Shown one piece after another: positions 33,804 through 41,875 of a DNA stretch of 41,875 nucleotides. A model generated the notes under the pieces. The model had not been told where the DNA came from. It worked only from the letters and a program-made list of their open reading frames with translations, and did no database searches. The position numbers and the translations under genes are program-made. Every line of letters begins with the position of its first letter. The first letter of the stretch is position 1. This DNA comes from Gordonia sihwensis NBRC 108236 (GTDB lineage: Bacteria; Actinomycetota; Actinomycetes; Mycobacteriales; Mycobacteriaceae), in the NCBI RefSeq assembly GCF_000333035.1, contig NZ_BANU01000031.1:1-41875 (forward strand), read 5' to 3'.

Positions 33804-35015
33804 TCACCGGCCGGCCAGCACCCCACTCCGCAACTGCATCCCGCGAATCCCCGCACAGCCGGCGGCCATCACCGCCAGCACGACGATCGGTGCGACGATC
33901 CCCACCGTGGGTGCGATCACCCGCAGCAAGACCGGCAACCCGAACCCGAGGTACGTGCCGACGTAGAAGATCCCGGTGGCCAGCCCGATCCGGTCGGCGG
34001 GAGCGAAGGTCTCGACGTCGAGCAGGCCTTCGCGGAGGCAGAGCCCGTAGCCGCTGCCGAGAACGATGGATGCGGCGACGAAGGCGACCGGCGCCGGGTC
34101 GGACCCGGACGCCGCGACGATCACGAATCCGACGGCCGACAGCAAGGCGCCGCACACTCCGGCGCGCGCACCCCAGGAGTTTCGGCGCGCGATCACCTGC
34201 ACGGCCACGCCGGATCCCAGCGCGAGCACGGCGGCGACGCCCGGCACCCACGGACCGCTGAAGCTCGACATCCGCCCGGCCATCGTCACCACACTGATGG
34301 TGACCGATGCGAACACCCACAGCGACATCGGAAGGCTCGTGACCAGCGCGCGGGACAGGCTCCGCGGTCCGCGCACGGTCGAGTCGGTGACGTCGGTGCT
34401 CTCCGTGTCGGGGCTCTCGGCGTCGGTGCTCTCCATGACGGTGCTCTCCGCGACGGTGCGCCGCGAGTTCGGCACGGCGAGGCCCGCGACGACCGCCAGA
34501 AGCGAGCCGGTGACGGTGACCGCGAAGGGGGCGATCAGCGCGGCGCCGTCGGTGAACTGAGCAATGAGTCCCGACGCGAGTGGACCGACGGTGAAGCCGC
34601 TGGTGAGGACTGCGCCTGCGAACACCGTGCCGCGAGAACCGCCGACGTCGGCGCTCCACGCGGTCCCTGCGCTGACGGCCAGCCCGACGCCGAGTCCCAC
34701 CGCGAACCGTCCGACGAAGACGCCGGGCTCGGTGTGCCACAGGAGCATCAGCAGATTGCCGAGTGCGGCTCCGGTCGCGCCGACGAGGACCACGGGTTTG
34801 CGTCCGACGCGGTCGGAGATCCCGCCGCCGGTCAGCAGCCCGGGGAGCAGACCGATCGCGTAGACACCGAACGCCCCTTCGAGAGCCGCGTCGCCGATTC
34901 CGTTGCGGTCGTGAAGGACCGGCATCATCGCGACGAAATGGTTGGTGGCCCAGCCGGTGGTGAACAGGAGCGCGAGCACGGTCCAGAGGTTTCGGCGGTC
35001 GGCTGTCGTCGTCAT
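33804..35015 (-). CDS. MFS transporter
   Basis: A 403-residue major facilitator with 12 likely helices. The loop after helix 2 reads GGGISDRVGRKPVVLVGA, the family signature (G-x3-D-R-x-G-R-K). The central loop is unusual: five-residue units of the type ESTDx repeat (EST, EST, ESP, EST), encoded by a 15-base minisatellite. Substrate cannot be told; drug-efflux-like carriers share this layout. ATG at 35015 lies 56 bases after the helicase gene on the same strand, with a perfect 16-base palindrome between them. Confidence 0.87.
   Translation of the reverse strand: MTTTADRRNLWTVLALLFTTGWATNHFVAMMPVLHDRNGIGDAALEGAFGVYAIGLLPGLLTGGGISDRVGRKPVVLVGATGAALGNLLMLLWHTEPGVFVGRFAVGLGVGLAVSAGTAWSADVGGSRGTVFAGAVLTSGFTVGPLASGLIAQFTDGAALIAPFAVTVTGSLLAVVAGLAVPNSRRTVAESTVMESTDAESPDTESTDVTDSTVRGPRSLSRALVTSLPMSLWVFASVTISVVTMAGRMSSFSGPWVPGVAAVLALGSGVAVQVIARRNSWGARAGVCGALLSAVGFVIVAASGSDPAPVAFVAASIVLGSGYGLCLREGLLDVETFAPADRIGLATGIFYVGTYLGFGLPVLLRVIAPTVGIVAPIVVLAVMAAGCAGIRGMQLRSGVLAGR
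34392..34458. repeat. 15-base minisatellite inside the MFS gene
   Basis: Four tandem 15-base units plus a partial fifth, each of the form GWCGGKGCTCTCSNN. The unit length is a multiple of three, so copy changes keep the frame and only lengthen or shorten the cytosolic loop with ESTDx units. Confidence 0.8.
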
Positions 35016-35039
35016 CGGCGATGCGGTTCCTCGTGGTCG

Positions 35040-35055
35040 GTGAGCGGTCGCTCAC
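35040..35055. promoter_or_regulatory. Palindromic operator candidate before the MFS gene
   Basis: GTGAGCGGTCGCTCAC is a perfect 7-2-7 palindrome about 25 bases upstream of the MFS ATG. Its size suits a TetR-family dimer. No regulator gene adjoins, so the binding protein would be encoded elsewhere. Confidence 0.5.
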
Positions 35056-35071
35056 CAGTGTGGCATCGTGC

Positions 35072-38000
35072 CTATCCGAGCAGACCGCGGACGTCCTCGG
35101 CGGTGATTGCGCCGGAGAACGCGGCGCCGTCGTCGAGCAGCGCGTCGAACAGTTCGCGTTTGCGGTTCTGCAGGTCGATCACCTTCTCCTCGATAGTGCC
35201 GGTGGACACCATTCGATAGACGGTCACCGCGCGGTGCTGGCCGATGCGGTGCGCGCGGTCGACGGCCTGATTCTCGGCGGCGGGATTCCACCAGGGATCG
35301 GTCATGAAGCAGTAGTCGGCGGCGGTGAGGTTCAATCCGAAGCCGCCGGCCTTCAAGCTGATGAGGAACACCCGGGTGCGGCCGTGGGTGAACTGCTCGA
35401 TCTGCTCGCCGCGCCGGGTGATCGCGGTGGAGCCGTCCAGATAGCTGTAGGCGATCCCGGCCGCGTCGAGCCGGGCGGCGATCAGTTTCAGGAAGCCGGT
35501 GAAGCTGCTGAAGACCAACGCACTGTGGCCCTCGTCGATGAGGATCGGGAGCTGCTCGGACAGGTACTCGATCTTCGCCGAGTTCACCGCGGCGTGCTCG
35601 TCGTCCACCAGCGCCGGATGCAGACTCAACTGCCGTAGCCGCGTGAGCGCACGCAGCACCTGGATGCGGTTGCCGTCGAAGTCCTCCAGGAGCCCGAGGA
35701 GTTGCTGGCGGTCGCGGGCCAGATAGGTGTCGTACACCTTTCGATGCTTGGGCTCGAGCTCGATCGGCAGCAACTGTTCCTGCTTCTCGGGCAGGTCGAC
35801 GAGCACTTGATCCTTGGTGCGGCGCAACATGATCGGCCGCAGCCGGCGTCGGAGAATCGCCAGCCGCTCGGGAGCCTGCCCGCTTTCGATGGCGTCGGCG
35901 AAGTGCTCCTTGAACAGTTTCGGTGAACTGTAGAGTCCCGGCGCCACCACCGACACCAGCGACCACAGTTCCATCACGCGGTTCTCCATCGGGGTTCCGG
36001 TGATCGCGAGCTTGAACGGGGCCTGCAGCCGCCGTGCGGCCTGGTAGGTCTTGGAGTTGTGGTTCTTGAGGAACTGCGCCTCATCGAAGATCGCACCCGT
36101 CCACGGCACCCGGGCGAAGGCGTCGTAGTCGATCCGCAGCAACGCGTAGGAGGTGACGACGATCCGGGCGTCGGCGATCCGATCGGCCAGCGGCGTCCCG
36201 ACCCGCTTCTCGGTGGCGGGAACGGTCAGCATCTCGAGGCCGGGTACGAACCGGTGGATCTCGGCGGCCCAGTTGGCGATCACGCTGGTGGGCGCGACCA
36301 CCAGGAACCGGGCGTCGGGTCGCTCGTCCACTACGCGCTGGATCAGCGCGAGAGTCTGCACCGTCTTGCCGAGCCCCATGTCGTCGGCGAGCACGCCGCC
36401 GAGCTCGTTGTCCCAGAGGAACGTGAGCCAATCCAGGCCCTCCTGCTGGTACGGCCGCAGCCGGGCGTCGAGACCCGCGGGCGGCGGTACCGAGTGCGGC
36501 GGCCTGGCCGCGGCCAGACGGGTGATGCGTTCACGCCATCGGCGGAGCTGCTCGTCGACCACGCCGAGTTCGAGCAGTTCGTCCCACAGTGATGCGTTGA
36601 GGGTGTGCGTGCTGACGCGGTCGTCGTCGAGCTCGCCCATCTCCCGGGCCTCGTCGAGCCGGTCGCGCAGGGTCTGCAGCGCGGGGATGTCGAGGGCGAA
36701 GTACGTACCGTCGTCGAGCACCATGTGCGTCTCGCCGGACGCGAGGGCGGAGATGATCGTGGTGATCGGAATCTTGTGGCCGTCCACGTCGAGTGCCACG
36801 CGGAGGTCGAACCAGTCGCTGCGCGCGTCGCCGTCGCCGGAGAAGCTCAGGACCGGCGGCGCCTCGGCAGGACGGTAGTCGGGCGGCGTGCCGACCACGT
36901 CGACGCGCACCCGGCCGAGCTCGGTGATCTTCGGGACCGTCTCCGCGCACAGGATCGCCACTTCGAGCTGTGACAGCGGCACCGGAACGGTGCGGAAGTC
37001 GGGAAGAGAATCGAACGCCGCCGCGACCGTGCAGCCGCCGCGGAGCTGACGCAGGACGGCGTACACCCGATTGAAGCGACGGTAGTCGGAGCGGTACTTC
37101 GGCAGCCGACGTTCGAGGAGATCGGCGGCGGCTGCCACCCAGTGGGCGCTGCTGCGGGCGACCATCTCCAGCTCGGGACGCACCTCGTCCCACATCGCGC
37201 GCTCGGCCGCCGCGTTGCGGAACCGGCCGGTCTCGGTGCCCTGCGCCGGGAACTCGTGGACCTCGCCGTCGGTCTCGTACGCCGTCGACCAGGTGGCGCA
37301 CGGGTGCTCACCGGTCTCGATGCGCAGTACCGGGAACGGACCGGCGAGGTCGGCGGCCGGGAACGCTCCGGGTTCCACCACCACGGCGCGGTCGGCCTGC
37401 AGGGTCGGCAGCGCCTCGCGGAAGTCGCCGAGTTCGTCGTCGCTCACTTCCAGTGGGACCCGGCTAACCAGCAGCATCGATTCGGTGGTGGTCAGCCTGC
37501 GCAGCGGGCCGATGTACAGGACGTCGCCCACCTCCTGCGCGATGCCGTGCGCGCGGGGCCTGCCGATCGGGAACTGGAAGGCGTCCGGCGGAACGGGCCG
37601 ACCGTCCACCAGCACCTCGAGCGCCACATGGACGCCGGCACGCTGAGCGGTGACGTGCAGTCGGGTGCTGAGGTGATCGCCGTACTCGACGGTCGTGCTC
37701 TTCGACGACCGCGCGTTGACGAACTCCACGCCCGCGTCGCGGGCCTCGTCGAGCAGGACCCAGATGCTCGGCGGAGCCATCAGCAGCGACATCTCGTCAC
37801 CGATGGAGGCGCTCTGTCCGCTGATCGCCAGCGCCGAGGCCAATCGGGTCAGGACGTCGAGGGCCTTCTCCGGATGGCGGTCGGCGGTCTTTCCGGACAG
37901 GATCGTCTTCCAGGTGACGCGCGTCTTGACCCACCGCCCCTGCTCGCTCATGGTGAGCGGCCGGAGACGGACGGAGTCGGCGTCGCGATAGCTGCGGTGT

Positions 38001-38443
38001 ACGGAGAACTGAAGTGCCAGTGGCAGTTCCGGACCGTCCGGGGTGTGCTCGACGGACTGCGACGACTTCGAGATCTCGTCGATCAGAGTGCGCCATCGTG
38101 AGAGCGGGAGGGCCGACTGCGCCGACGACGATCGCCGGGCGACGGCCGTGCCTTCGGCGGTCGCGGCCATGACCAGCGCCGCGCAATGCTTGCAGCGGAT
38201 CGCGACCGGGCAGGTGCAGCTCGCGGACACCCGCGGCTTCGGGCCCTCCCAGACGGCGGTGACCTTGCACCGGTAGCGCTGCTCACCGGAGCCGAGTGAG
38301 ACGCCGGTGAGGACGCCGTCGGACCAGTCGATACCGGTGATCATGCCGTTGGTGGCGTACGACCGCGCACGCTGCAGCGTCCGAGTGTCGAAGGCGCCGA
38401 GGACGGCGTCGACCTGCTCGTCGGTCCAGTCGGGGGAGGTCAT
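35072..38443 (-). CDS. SWIM zinc finger and SNF2-family helicase
   Basis: A 1123-residue Swi2/Snf2 ATPase. The N-terminus has a SWIM zinc finger (Cys76-x-Cys78-x5-Cys84-x-His86). A long middle region of about 500 residues without recognised motifs follows, then the helicase core: Walker A DDMGLGKT near 683-690, DEAQ near 786, and the second lobe with FSSFTGFL near 976 and VDRAHRIGQ near 1063. It should translocate on double-stranded DNA and remodel bound proteins. The ATG at 38443 lies seven bases after a minus-strand TACGCT (38456-38451), consistent with a leaderless message. No methylase, nuclease or other defence partner adjoins. Confidence 0.92.
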   Translation of the reverse strand: MTSPDWTDEQVDAVLGAFDTRTLQRARSYATNGMITGIDWSDGVLTGVSLGSGEQRYRCKVTAVWEGPKPRVSASCTCPVAIRCKHCAALVMAATAEGTAVARRSSSAQSALPLSRWRTLIDEISKSSQSVEHTPDGPELPLALQFSVHRSYRDADSVRLRPLTMSEQGRWVKTRVTWKTILSGKTADRHPEKALDVLTRLASALAISGQSASIGDEMSLLMAPPSIWVLLDEARDAGVEFVNARSSKSTTVEYGDHLSTRLHVTAQRAGVHVALEVLVDGRPVPPDAFQFPIGRPRAHGIAQEVGDVLYIGPLRRLTTTESMLLVSRVPLEVSDDELGDFREALPTLQADRAVVVEPGAFPAADLAGPFPVLRIETGEHPCATWSTAYETDGEVHEFPAQGTETGRFRNAAAERAMWDEVRPELEMVARSSAHWVAAAADLLERRLPKYRSDYRRFNRVYAVLRQLRGGCTVAAAFDSLPDFRTVPVPLSQLEVAILCAETVPKITELGRVRVDVVGTPPDYRPAEAPPVLSFSGDGDARSDWFDLRVALDVDGHKIPITTIISALASGETHMVLDDGTYFALDIPALQTLRDRLDEAREMGELDDDRVSTHTLNASLWDELLELGVVDEQLRRWRERITRLAAARPPHSVPPPAGLDARLRPYQQEGLDWLTFLWDNELGGVLADDMGLGKTVQTLALIQRVVDERPDARFLVVAPTSVIANWAAEIHRFVPGLEMLTVPATEKRVGTPLADRIADARIVVTSYALLRIDYDAFARVPWTGAIFDEAQFLKNHNSKTYQAARRLQAPFKLAITGTPMENRVMELWSLVSVVAPGLYSSPKLFKEHFADAIESGQAPERLAILRRRLRPIMLRRTKDQVLVDLPEKQEQLLPIELEPKHRKVYDTYLARDRQQLLGLLEDFDGNRIQVLRALTRLRQLSLHPALVDDEHAAVNSAKIEYLSEQLPILIDEGHSALVFSSFTGFLKLIAARLDAAGIAYSYLDGSTAITRRGEQIEQFTHGRTRVFLISLKAGGFGLNLTAADYCFMTDPWWNPAAENQAVDRAHRIGQHRAVTVYRMVSTGTIEEKVIDLQNRKRELFDALLDDGAAFSGAITAEDVRGLLG

Positions 38444-38518
38444 CGGATCCAGCGTAGTCGGGATCGGCGGCGTGCCGCGGCGACGGTGCTTCGACGTGTG
38501 TGACCAGCACATCCGCGG

Positions 38519-38542
38519 AAAACAGTCACGAACGATTGTTTT
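38519..38542. promoter_or_regulatory. Inverted repeat in the helicase/acyl-CoA ligase divergent region
   Basis: AAAACAGTC and GATTGTTTT are 9-base arms with one mismatch around a 6-base spacer. TACGGT at 38548-38553 may be the -10 of the ligase gene, so a bound protein would control it. Confidence 0.45.
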
Positions 38543-38602
38543 TGCGCTACGGTCGCCTCACGCCGACCGCGTGTCCCCGCGATCCACTGCAAGGAGTTCT
38601 TG

Positions 38603-40210
38603 ATGTCCGGAATGCGCCCCGACCTGTCCGGTGTCGACCCGCTGACCGTCAACCTGACGCATCGCGTCTGCGTCGGCGACCTGTTGACTCGCAGCGCCGC
38701 CCACTACGGCACGCGCACAGCCCTGGTGGACGGCGACCTCGAACTCTCGTACGCCGAACTCGAGGCACGTGCCAACGCGCTGGCGCGGGGGCTGCTCGAA
38801 CGCGGTTACGAGCGGGGTGACGCCATCGCGCTGCAGTTGCAGAACAGCTGGCAGTTCGTCACGTCGTTCTTCGCACTCGCCAAGATCGGCGTGGTGGCGA
38901 TGCCGCTCAATCTGCTGCTCTCGCCGTCCGACATCGCCTACCAACTCGCCGACAGCGGCGTCCGCGCCATCGTCACCGAGGATGTGTTCCTCGGAGTGCT
39001 CGAGCCGGCGGTCGCGGAGGCCTCATCGGATCGCCTCGGTGAGGTGATCGTGGCCGGCACGGCACCCGACACGGTGGCCGGGTTGCGGTCGGTGGCCTTC
39101 GACGAGATCTTCGCCGCCGACCGGTCCGTCGTCGAGACGATCGTCGACGACCGCGACATCCTGCACTGCCTCTACACCTCCGGAACCACGTCGCGGCCCA
39201 AGGGCGTGGTGACTTCGCATGTGGCCGTGCAGATCTCGGTGCTGAGTTCGGCACTTGGCCTCGGTCTGCGGCCGGACACCCGCCCCGCGGTGCAGCCCAT
39301 CGTGCTGCCGCTGTTCCACGTCACGGCCCTGGATGCGCTGCTGCTGCCGTCGTTGACCGTCGGCGCGACGGTGGTGCTGCTGCGCGGCTTCGACCCCGCC
39401 GCGCTCGCCGAGGTGTTCACCCGGCGTGCGGTGACGCACCTGACGATGCTCCCGATGATGTGGGCCGCTCTCCTGCAGCAGCCCGCGCTGGCGGAGGGGG
39501 ACACCGACAGCCTCGTCACCGGGCTGTACGCGATGGCGCCGATGCCCGCCGAACTGCTCGCGGCGCTGCGGTCGAGGTTCCCCAACGCCGCGATCATCCT
39601 CGGCTCGGGGCAGACCGAGACCACGCCGGCCTCGGAGCTGCAGTGGTCGGGCCACCAGGGTGTCAAGGACGCCTCGTGGGGGCCGCCGACGGTCAGCACC
39701 GACATCGCCATCATGGGCGGCGACGGCACCCTCCTGCCGACCGGTCGGGAGGGCGAGATCGTCTATCGCGCACCGCAACTCATGGAGGGTTACTGGAACA
39801 ACCGCGACGCGAACACTGAAGCCTTCGCGCATGGCTGGTTCCACGGCGGCGACATCGGCTATCTTGACGACGAGGCCGTCGTGTGGTTCACCGACCGCGC
39901 CAAGGACATCATCAAATCCGGCGGCGAGAACGTCTCGTCGGTGGAAGTGGAACGGGTGCTGCTCGGACACGAGTCGGTCGCCGAAGTCGCGGTGGTCGGC
40001 GTGCCCGACGAACACTGGGGTGAGGCGGTGACCGCGTTCGTCGTGCTCGGTGAGCCGGCCGACTCCGGTGAGGCGCGGTCGGAGGAGATTCAGTCGTGGG
40101 CGCGCGAGCGCCTCGCCGGATTCAAGGCGCCCAAGAGCGTGGTCGTGGTGGACGCTCTCCCCAAGACGGCGACCGGCAAGATCCAGAAGCACCTCATGCG
40201 CTCACGGTGA
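38603..40210 (+). CDS. Fatty-acyl-CoA ligase (AMP-forming, FadD-like)
   Basis: A 535-residue ANL-family adenylating enzyme. The P-loop reads YTSGTTSRPKG at about residue 190 (Ser in place of the usual Gly), GSGQTETTP is A5-like, FHGGDIGYLDD and DRAKDIIKSGGENVSS are A7/A8, and the catalytic Lys is in PKTATGKIQK near the C-terminus. It activates a carboxylic acid to the acyl-CoA; chain length is unknown. ATG at 38603 has AAGGAG six bases upstream. Divergent from the helicase gene. Confidence 0.9.
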   Translation: MSGMRPDLSGVDPLTVNLTHRVCVGDLLTRSAAHYGTRTALVDGDLELSYAELEARANALARGLLERGYERGDAIALQLQNSWQFVTSFFALAKIGVVAMPLNLLLSPSDIAYQLADSGVRAIVTEDVFLGVLEPAVAEASSDRLGEVIVAGTAPDTVAGLRSVAFDEIFAADRSVVETIVDDRDILHCLYTSGTTSRPKGVVTSHVAVQISVLSSALGLGLRPDTRPAVQPIVLPLFHVTALDALLLPSLTVGATVVLLRGFDPAALAEVFTRRAVTHLTMLPMMWAALLQQPALAEGDTDSLVTGLYAMAPMPAELLAALRSRFPNAAIILGSGQTETTPASELQWSGHQGVKDASWGPPTVSTDIAIMGGDGTLLPTGREGEIVYRAPQLMEGYWNNRDANTEAFAHGWFHGGDIGYLDDEAVVWFTDRAKDIIKSGGENVSSVEVERVLLGHESVAEVAVVGVPDEHWGEAVTAFVVLGEPADSGEARSEEIQSWARERLAGFKAPKSVVVVDALPKTATGKIQKHLMRSR

Positions 40211-40226
40211 GCTGTCGGAGGGTGGG

Positions 40227-41207
40227 TCAGCCGGCGTCGTACTCGTCCCAGAATCGCTGACGGAGGCGAAAGCGGACGGGCTCGTCGACGGTGTAGCGCT
40301 CCATCGCCTCGGAGGCGTCGAGCAGGAGGGCGCGATCGATGTCGCGCGGGATGGAGGGTCGTGCGCGCTCGAGCTCCGCGGTCTCCTGCGGGGTGGCGCT
40401 CTTGCGGAAGGCCGCCAGCACGCGGCCGACGACGTCGCCGATGATCTGCTCCTGCTCGGCGTCGTCGAACTCCGGCATCACGTGTGCCACCGATCCGGTG
40501 GTGGAACTGTAGGCCAGCACGCCGGTCGGTGCGGGCGGGGGAGTGGCGCGTGCGGCCACCGACGCGGCGGCGGCGTCGAGCGGTGTGCGCGCGGCGGGTT
40601 TGGGTGCGACCGGCCCGGGTTTGGCGGTGACCGGCGCCGACGGCTTCGGGGCGGGCTGGCGATCCACGCTGAGAACGGAACGGTCGATCGCGGGTCCGTC
40701 GATCCGGTGCAGGTCGTCCGCGGCGCGGATCAGGTGCCTGCTGACGCCGTGCGACTTGCCGTCGGCGTTCGGCACCGCCAGCAGGATCACCTGCACGCCG
40801 TGTACCTGTGCTTCTTCGACGGCCTCGGTGAGGTCGTCGTCGCCGGACACGAGGAAGAAGACGTCGGAGGTGCTGTTGCGGGCGTGCGCGACGAGATCGA
40901 GGCCGATGCGGAGGTCGACGCCCTTCTGCTCGCCGTTGACGCCGAAGCGGCCGAGTCGGAGCTTCACCTTGGCCAGTTCGCCGATGCGTTGCTGTGTGGC
41001 ATTGGGAACGCCGTTGTCGGCGGAGTCGTACCAGTGCACCCGCAGCGTCGGGAGGCCGGAGAGGTGTTCGGCGGTGTCGACCAGTGTGTCGATCAGACGC
41101 GAGTACTCGACGTTGATGCTGCCGCGCAACGATGTTCCGGCGACGCGGGTGGCGGCCGACGCGAGGAGGTATCCGGTGTCTATGTACAAGCTGCATGTCG
41201 GGCGCAT
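40227..41207 (-). CDS. NYN-domain (PIN-like RNase) protein
   Basis: A 326-residue protein. Residues about 1-165 are an NYN domain with the acidic residues of the PIN-like site: Asp10 in LYIDTGYLL, the Asp pair in GVDLRIGLDLVAHA and the triad-like FLVSGDDDLTEAV. A Pro/Ala/Lys-rich linker (about 190-240) leads to a C-terminal helical domain of about 85 residues (EFDDAEQEQIIGDVVGRVL to FWDEYDAG). NYN proteins cleave RNA. ATG at 41207 follows GATAGT by six bases, so the message may be leaderless. An 89-base palindrome lies 72 bases upstream. Confidence 0.85.
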   Translation of the reverse strand: MRPTCSLYIDTGYLLASAATRVAGTSLRGSINVEYSRLIDTLVDTAEHLSGLPTLRVHWYDSADNGVPNATQQRIGELAKVKLRLGRFGVNGEQKGVDLRIGLDLVAHARNSTSDVFFLVSGDDDLTEAVEEAQVHGVQVILLAVPNADGKSHGVSRHLIRAADDLHRIDGPAIDRSVLSVDRQPAPKPSAPVTAKPGPVAPKPAARTPLDAAAASVAARATPPPAPTGVLAYSSTTGSVAHVMPEFDDAEQEQIIGDVVGRVLAAFRKSATPQETAELERARPSIPRDIDRALLLDASEAMERYTVDEPVRFRLRQRFWDEYDAG

Positions 41208-41278
41208 GGTTCGACTATCGCAGGGCCGGAGACGGTCCACCGGCCGAAACGCCGCCCTTGTTACCTCGGAGTAATCAC

Positions 41279-41367
41279 GGGGCCCTGCTGAAATCAGTCC
41301 GCACAGTGCCGCGCGGGGTGAATTCTCCCTCGGCATTGGTTGTGCGAACTGATTTCAGCAGGGCTCC
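41279..41367. repeat. 89-base near-perfect palindrome
   Basis: Arms at 41279-41305 and 41341-41367 are 27 bases each and match at 25 positions as inverted repeats, with the core GCCCTGCTGAAATCAGT. The 35-base middle is also partly symmetrical (TGCCG/CGGCA around GAATTC, the centre of the whole element). No target-site duplication is visible at its edges. It could be a MITE-like insertion, a cruciform or RNA-hairpin element, or a large operator in the gap between two divergent genes. Confidence 0.85.
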
Positions 41368-41406
41368 GCGGCGACTAGCGTCCAGGGCAGAGTGAAAGGA
41401 CCAGCC

Positions 41407-41790
41407 ATGCTCACCTCGGACCTCCGGCGCGTCCTCGACGGCGCCCCGATCGCCCACGTCGCCACCGTCTCTCCCGACGGCTCACCGCACGTCGTCCCGG
41501 TCTTCGTCGGGACCGACGGCGATCGCATCGTCGTCTTCACCGGCCCTGGCTCGGTGAAGGCGCGCAACCTGCGGCGCGATCCGCGCGTCGCGCTCTCAAT
41601 CGCCACCGCCGACGATCCGTTCACGCCGGTGACGGTCCGCGGTCGAGTGGTGGACTGGATCGACGGCGACGCCGGCTGGGAGATCGTCGACCGCGTCGCG
41701 GCCAAGTACATCCCGGTACCCTACCCGCGCGAGGACCCGAGGGTGGTCGCGGTGATCGAACCGACGGTGCAGAAGGTCGGAATGGGTTGA
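41407..41790 (+). CDS. PNPOx-fold F420- or FMN-dependent protein
   Basis: A 127-residue split-barrel protein. AHVATVSPDGSPHVVPVFV and FTGPGSVKARNLRRDPRVALSI are the family's ligand-binding segments, and the C-terminal PYPREDPRVVAVIEP follows the usual pattern. Cofactor and substrate cannot be fixed from sequence; F420 is common in these genera. ATG at 41407 has AAAGGA six bases upstream, which decides against the GTG at 41392. Divergent from the NYN gene across the large palindrome. Confidence 0.85.
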   Translation: MLTSDLRRVLDGAPIAHVATVSPDGSPHVVPVFVGTDGDRIVVFTGPGSVKARNLRRDPRVALSIATADDPFTPVTVRGRVVDWIDGDAGWEIVDRVAAKYIPVPYPREDPRVVAVIEPTVQKVGMG

Positions 41791-41875
41791 GCGTTGTCGT
41801 CACAGCTCACGTTCGTCGAGTAGGTCCACGCCACCTCTAGGCCCGCCGAGCAGGCCGACGTCACCCCCAAGGCCG
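41791..41875. other. Non-coding tail with a fragment of REP-like sequence
   Basis: No gene is seen. GTTCGTCGAGTAGG at about 41812-41825 resembles the start of the repeat unit at 33628, so another REP-like element may continue beyond the window. Confidence 0.35.

Noticed and set aside
35072..38443. SNF2 gene as part of a DISARM- or Dnd-like defence island
   Set aside because: Neighbours are an MFS transporter and an acyl-CoA ligase; no methylase, nuclease or DUF1998-type partner is present.
1..41875. CRISPR array, prophage, insertion sequence, tRNA or rRNA genes
   Set aside because: No regular spaced repeats, transposase or phage motifs, or cloverleaf-like sequences were recognised by eye; the only repeats are the REP-like units, the minisatellite and the palindromes listed.

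Overview
The window is 41.9 kb of high-GC actinobacterial chromosome. Gene content and order closely follow the Mycobacterium tuberculosis block that runs from glyS/smtB/zur through uppS, recO, era, ybeY, phoH, rsmE, dnaJ2 and hrcA to hemN and the sir/cysH genes. GTG and TTG starts, 1-4 base stop/start overlaps, apparently leaderless starts, a WS/DGAT acyltransferase, a mycofactocin-type dehydrogenase and KstR-like operators all point to Mycobacteriales. Gordonia or a close relative is my best guess, but this is inference from memory of gene order and not a database result.

Left part (1-5.8 kb): one minus-strand assimilatory sulfate operon reads sir, cysH, cysD, cysN, then a CbiX/SirB-type chelatase. 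CysN has no APS-kinase domain and CysH has the cysteines of an APS reductase, so the expected route is sulfate to APS to sulfite to sulfide; the chelatase could supply siroheme to Sir. Upstream of sir is a short peptide gene ending in cysteine codons, with hairpins behind it, which looks like a cysteine attenuator.

Middle part (5.8-25.6 kb): hemW; a divergent hotdog-thioesterase/TetR pair around palindromic operators, with an HD-domain gene coupled to tetR; then a long plus-strand housekeeping run hrcA-dnaJ-rsmE-hydrolase-phoH-ybeY-CBS protein-era, followed after a minus-strand propeller gene by hydrolase-recO-uppS. Facing it is a minus-strand group smtB-zur plus a gene joining a helix-turn-helix to a Clp N-terminal repeat domain, preceded by two matching palindromes. 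glyS and several small genes follow.

Right part (25.6-41.9 kb): accessory and lipid genes. A WS/DGAT gene (divergent from an FMN-type oxidoreductase) and an alpha/beta hydrolase gene each sit behind a KstR-like palindrome. Then come a GlsB-type membrane protein, a secreted protein, a mycofactocin-type SDR, a long cold-shock protein followed at 1 base by a dGTPase, REP-like repeats, an MFS transporter with a coding minisatellite, a SWIM/SNF2 helicase, an acyl-CoA ligase, an NYN-domain RNase-like protein and a small PNPOx-fold protein. The last two are separated by an 89-base near-perfect palindrome. I saw no tRNA, rRNA, CRISPR array, transposase or phage gene. The best candidates for undescribed biology are the HTH-Clp-N protein with its twin operators, the sir leader peptide, and the large palindrome beside the NYN gene.
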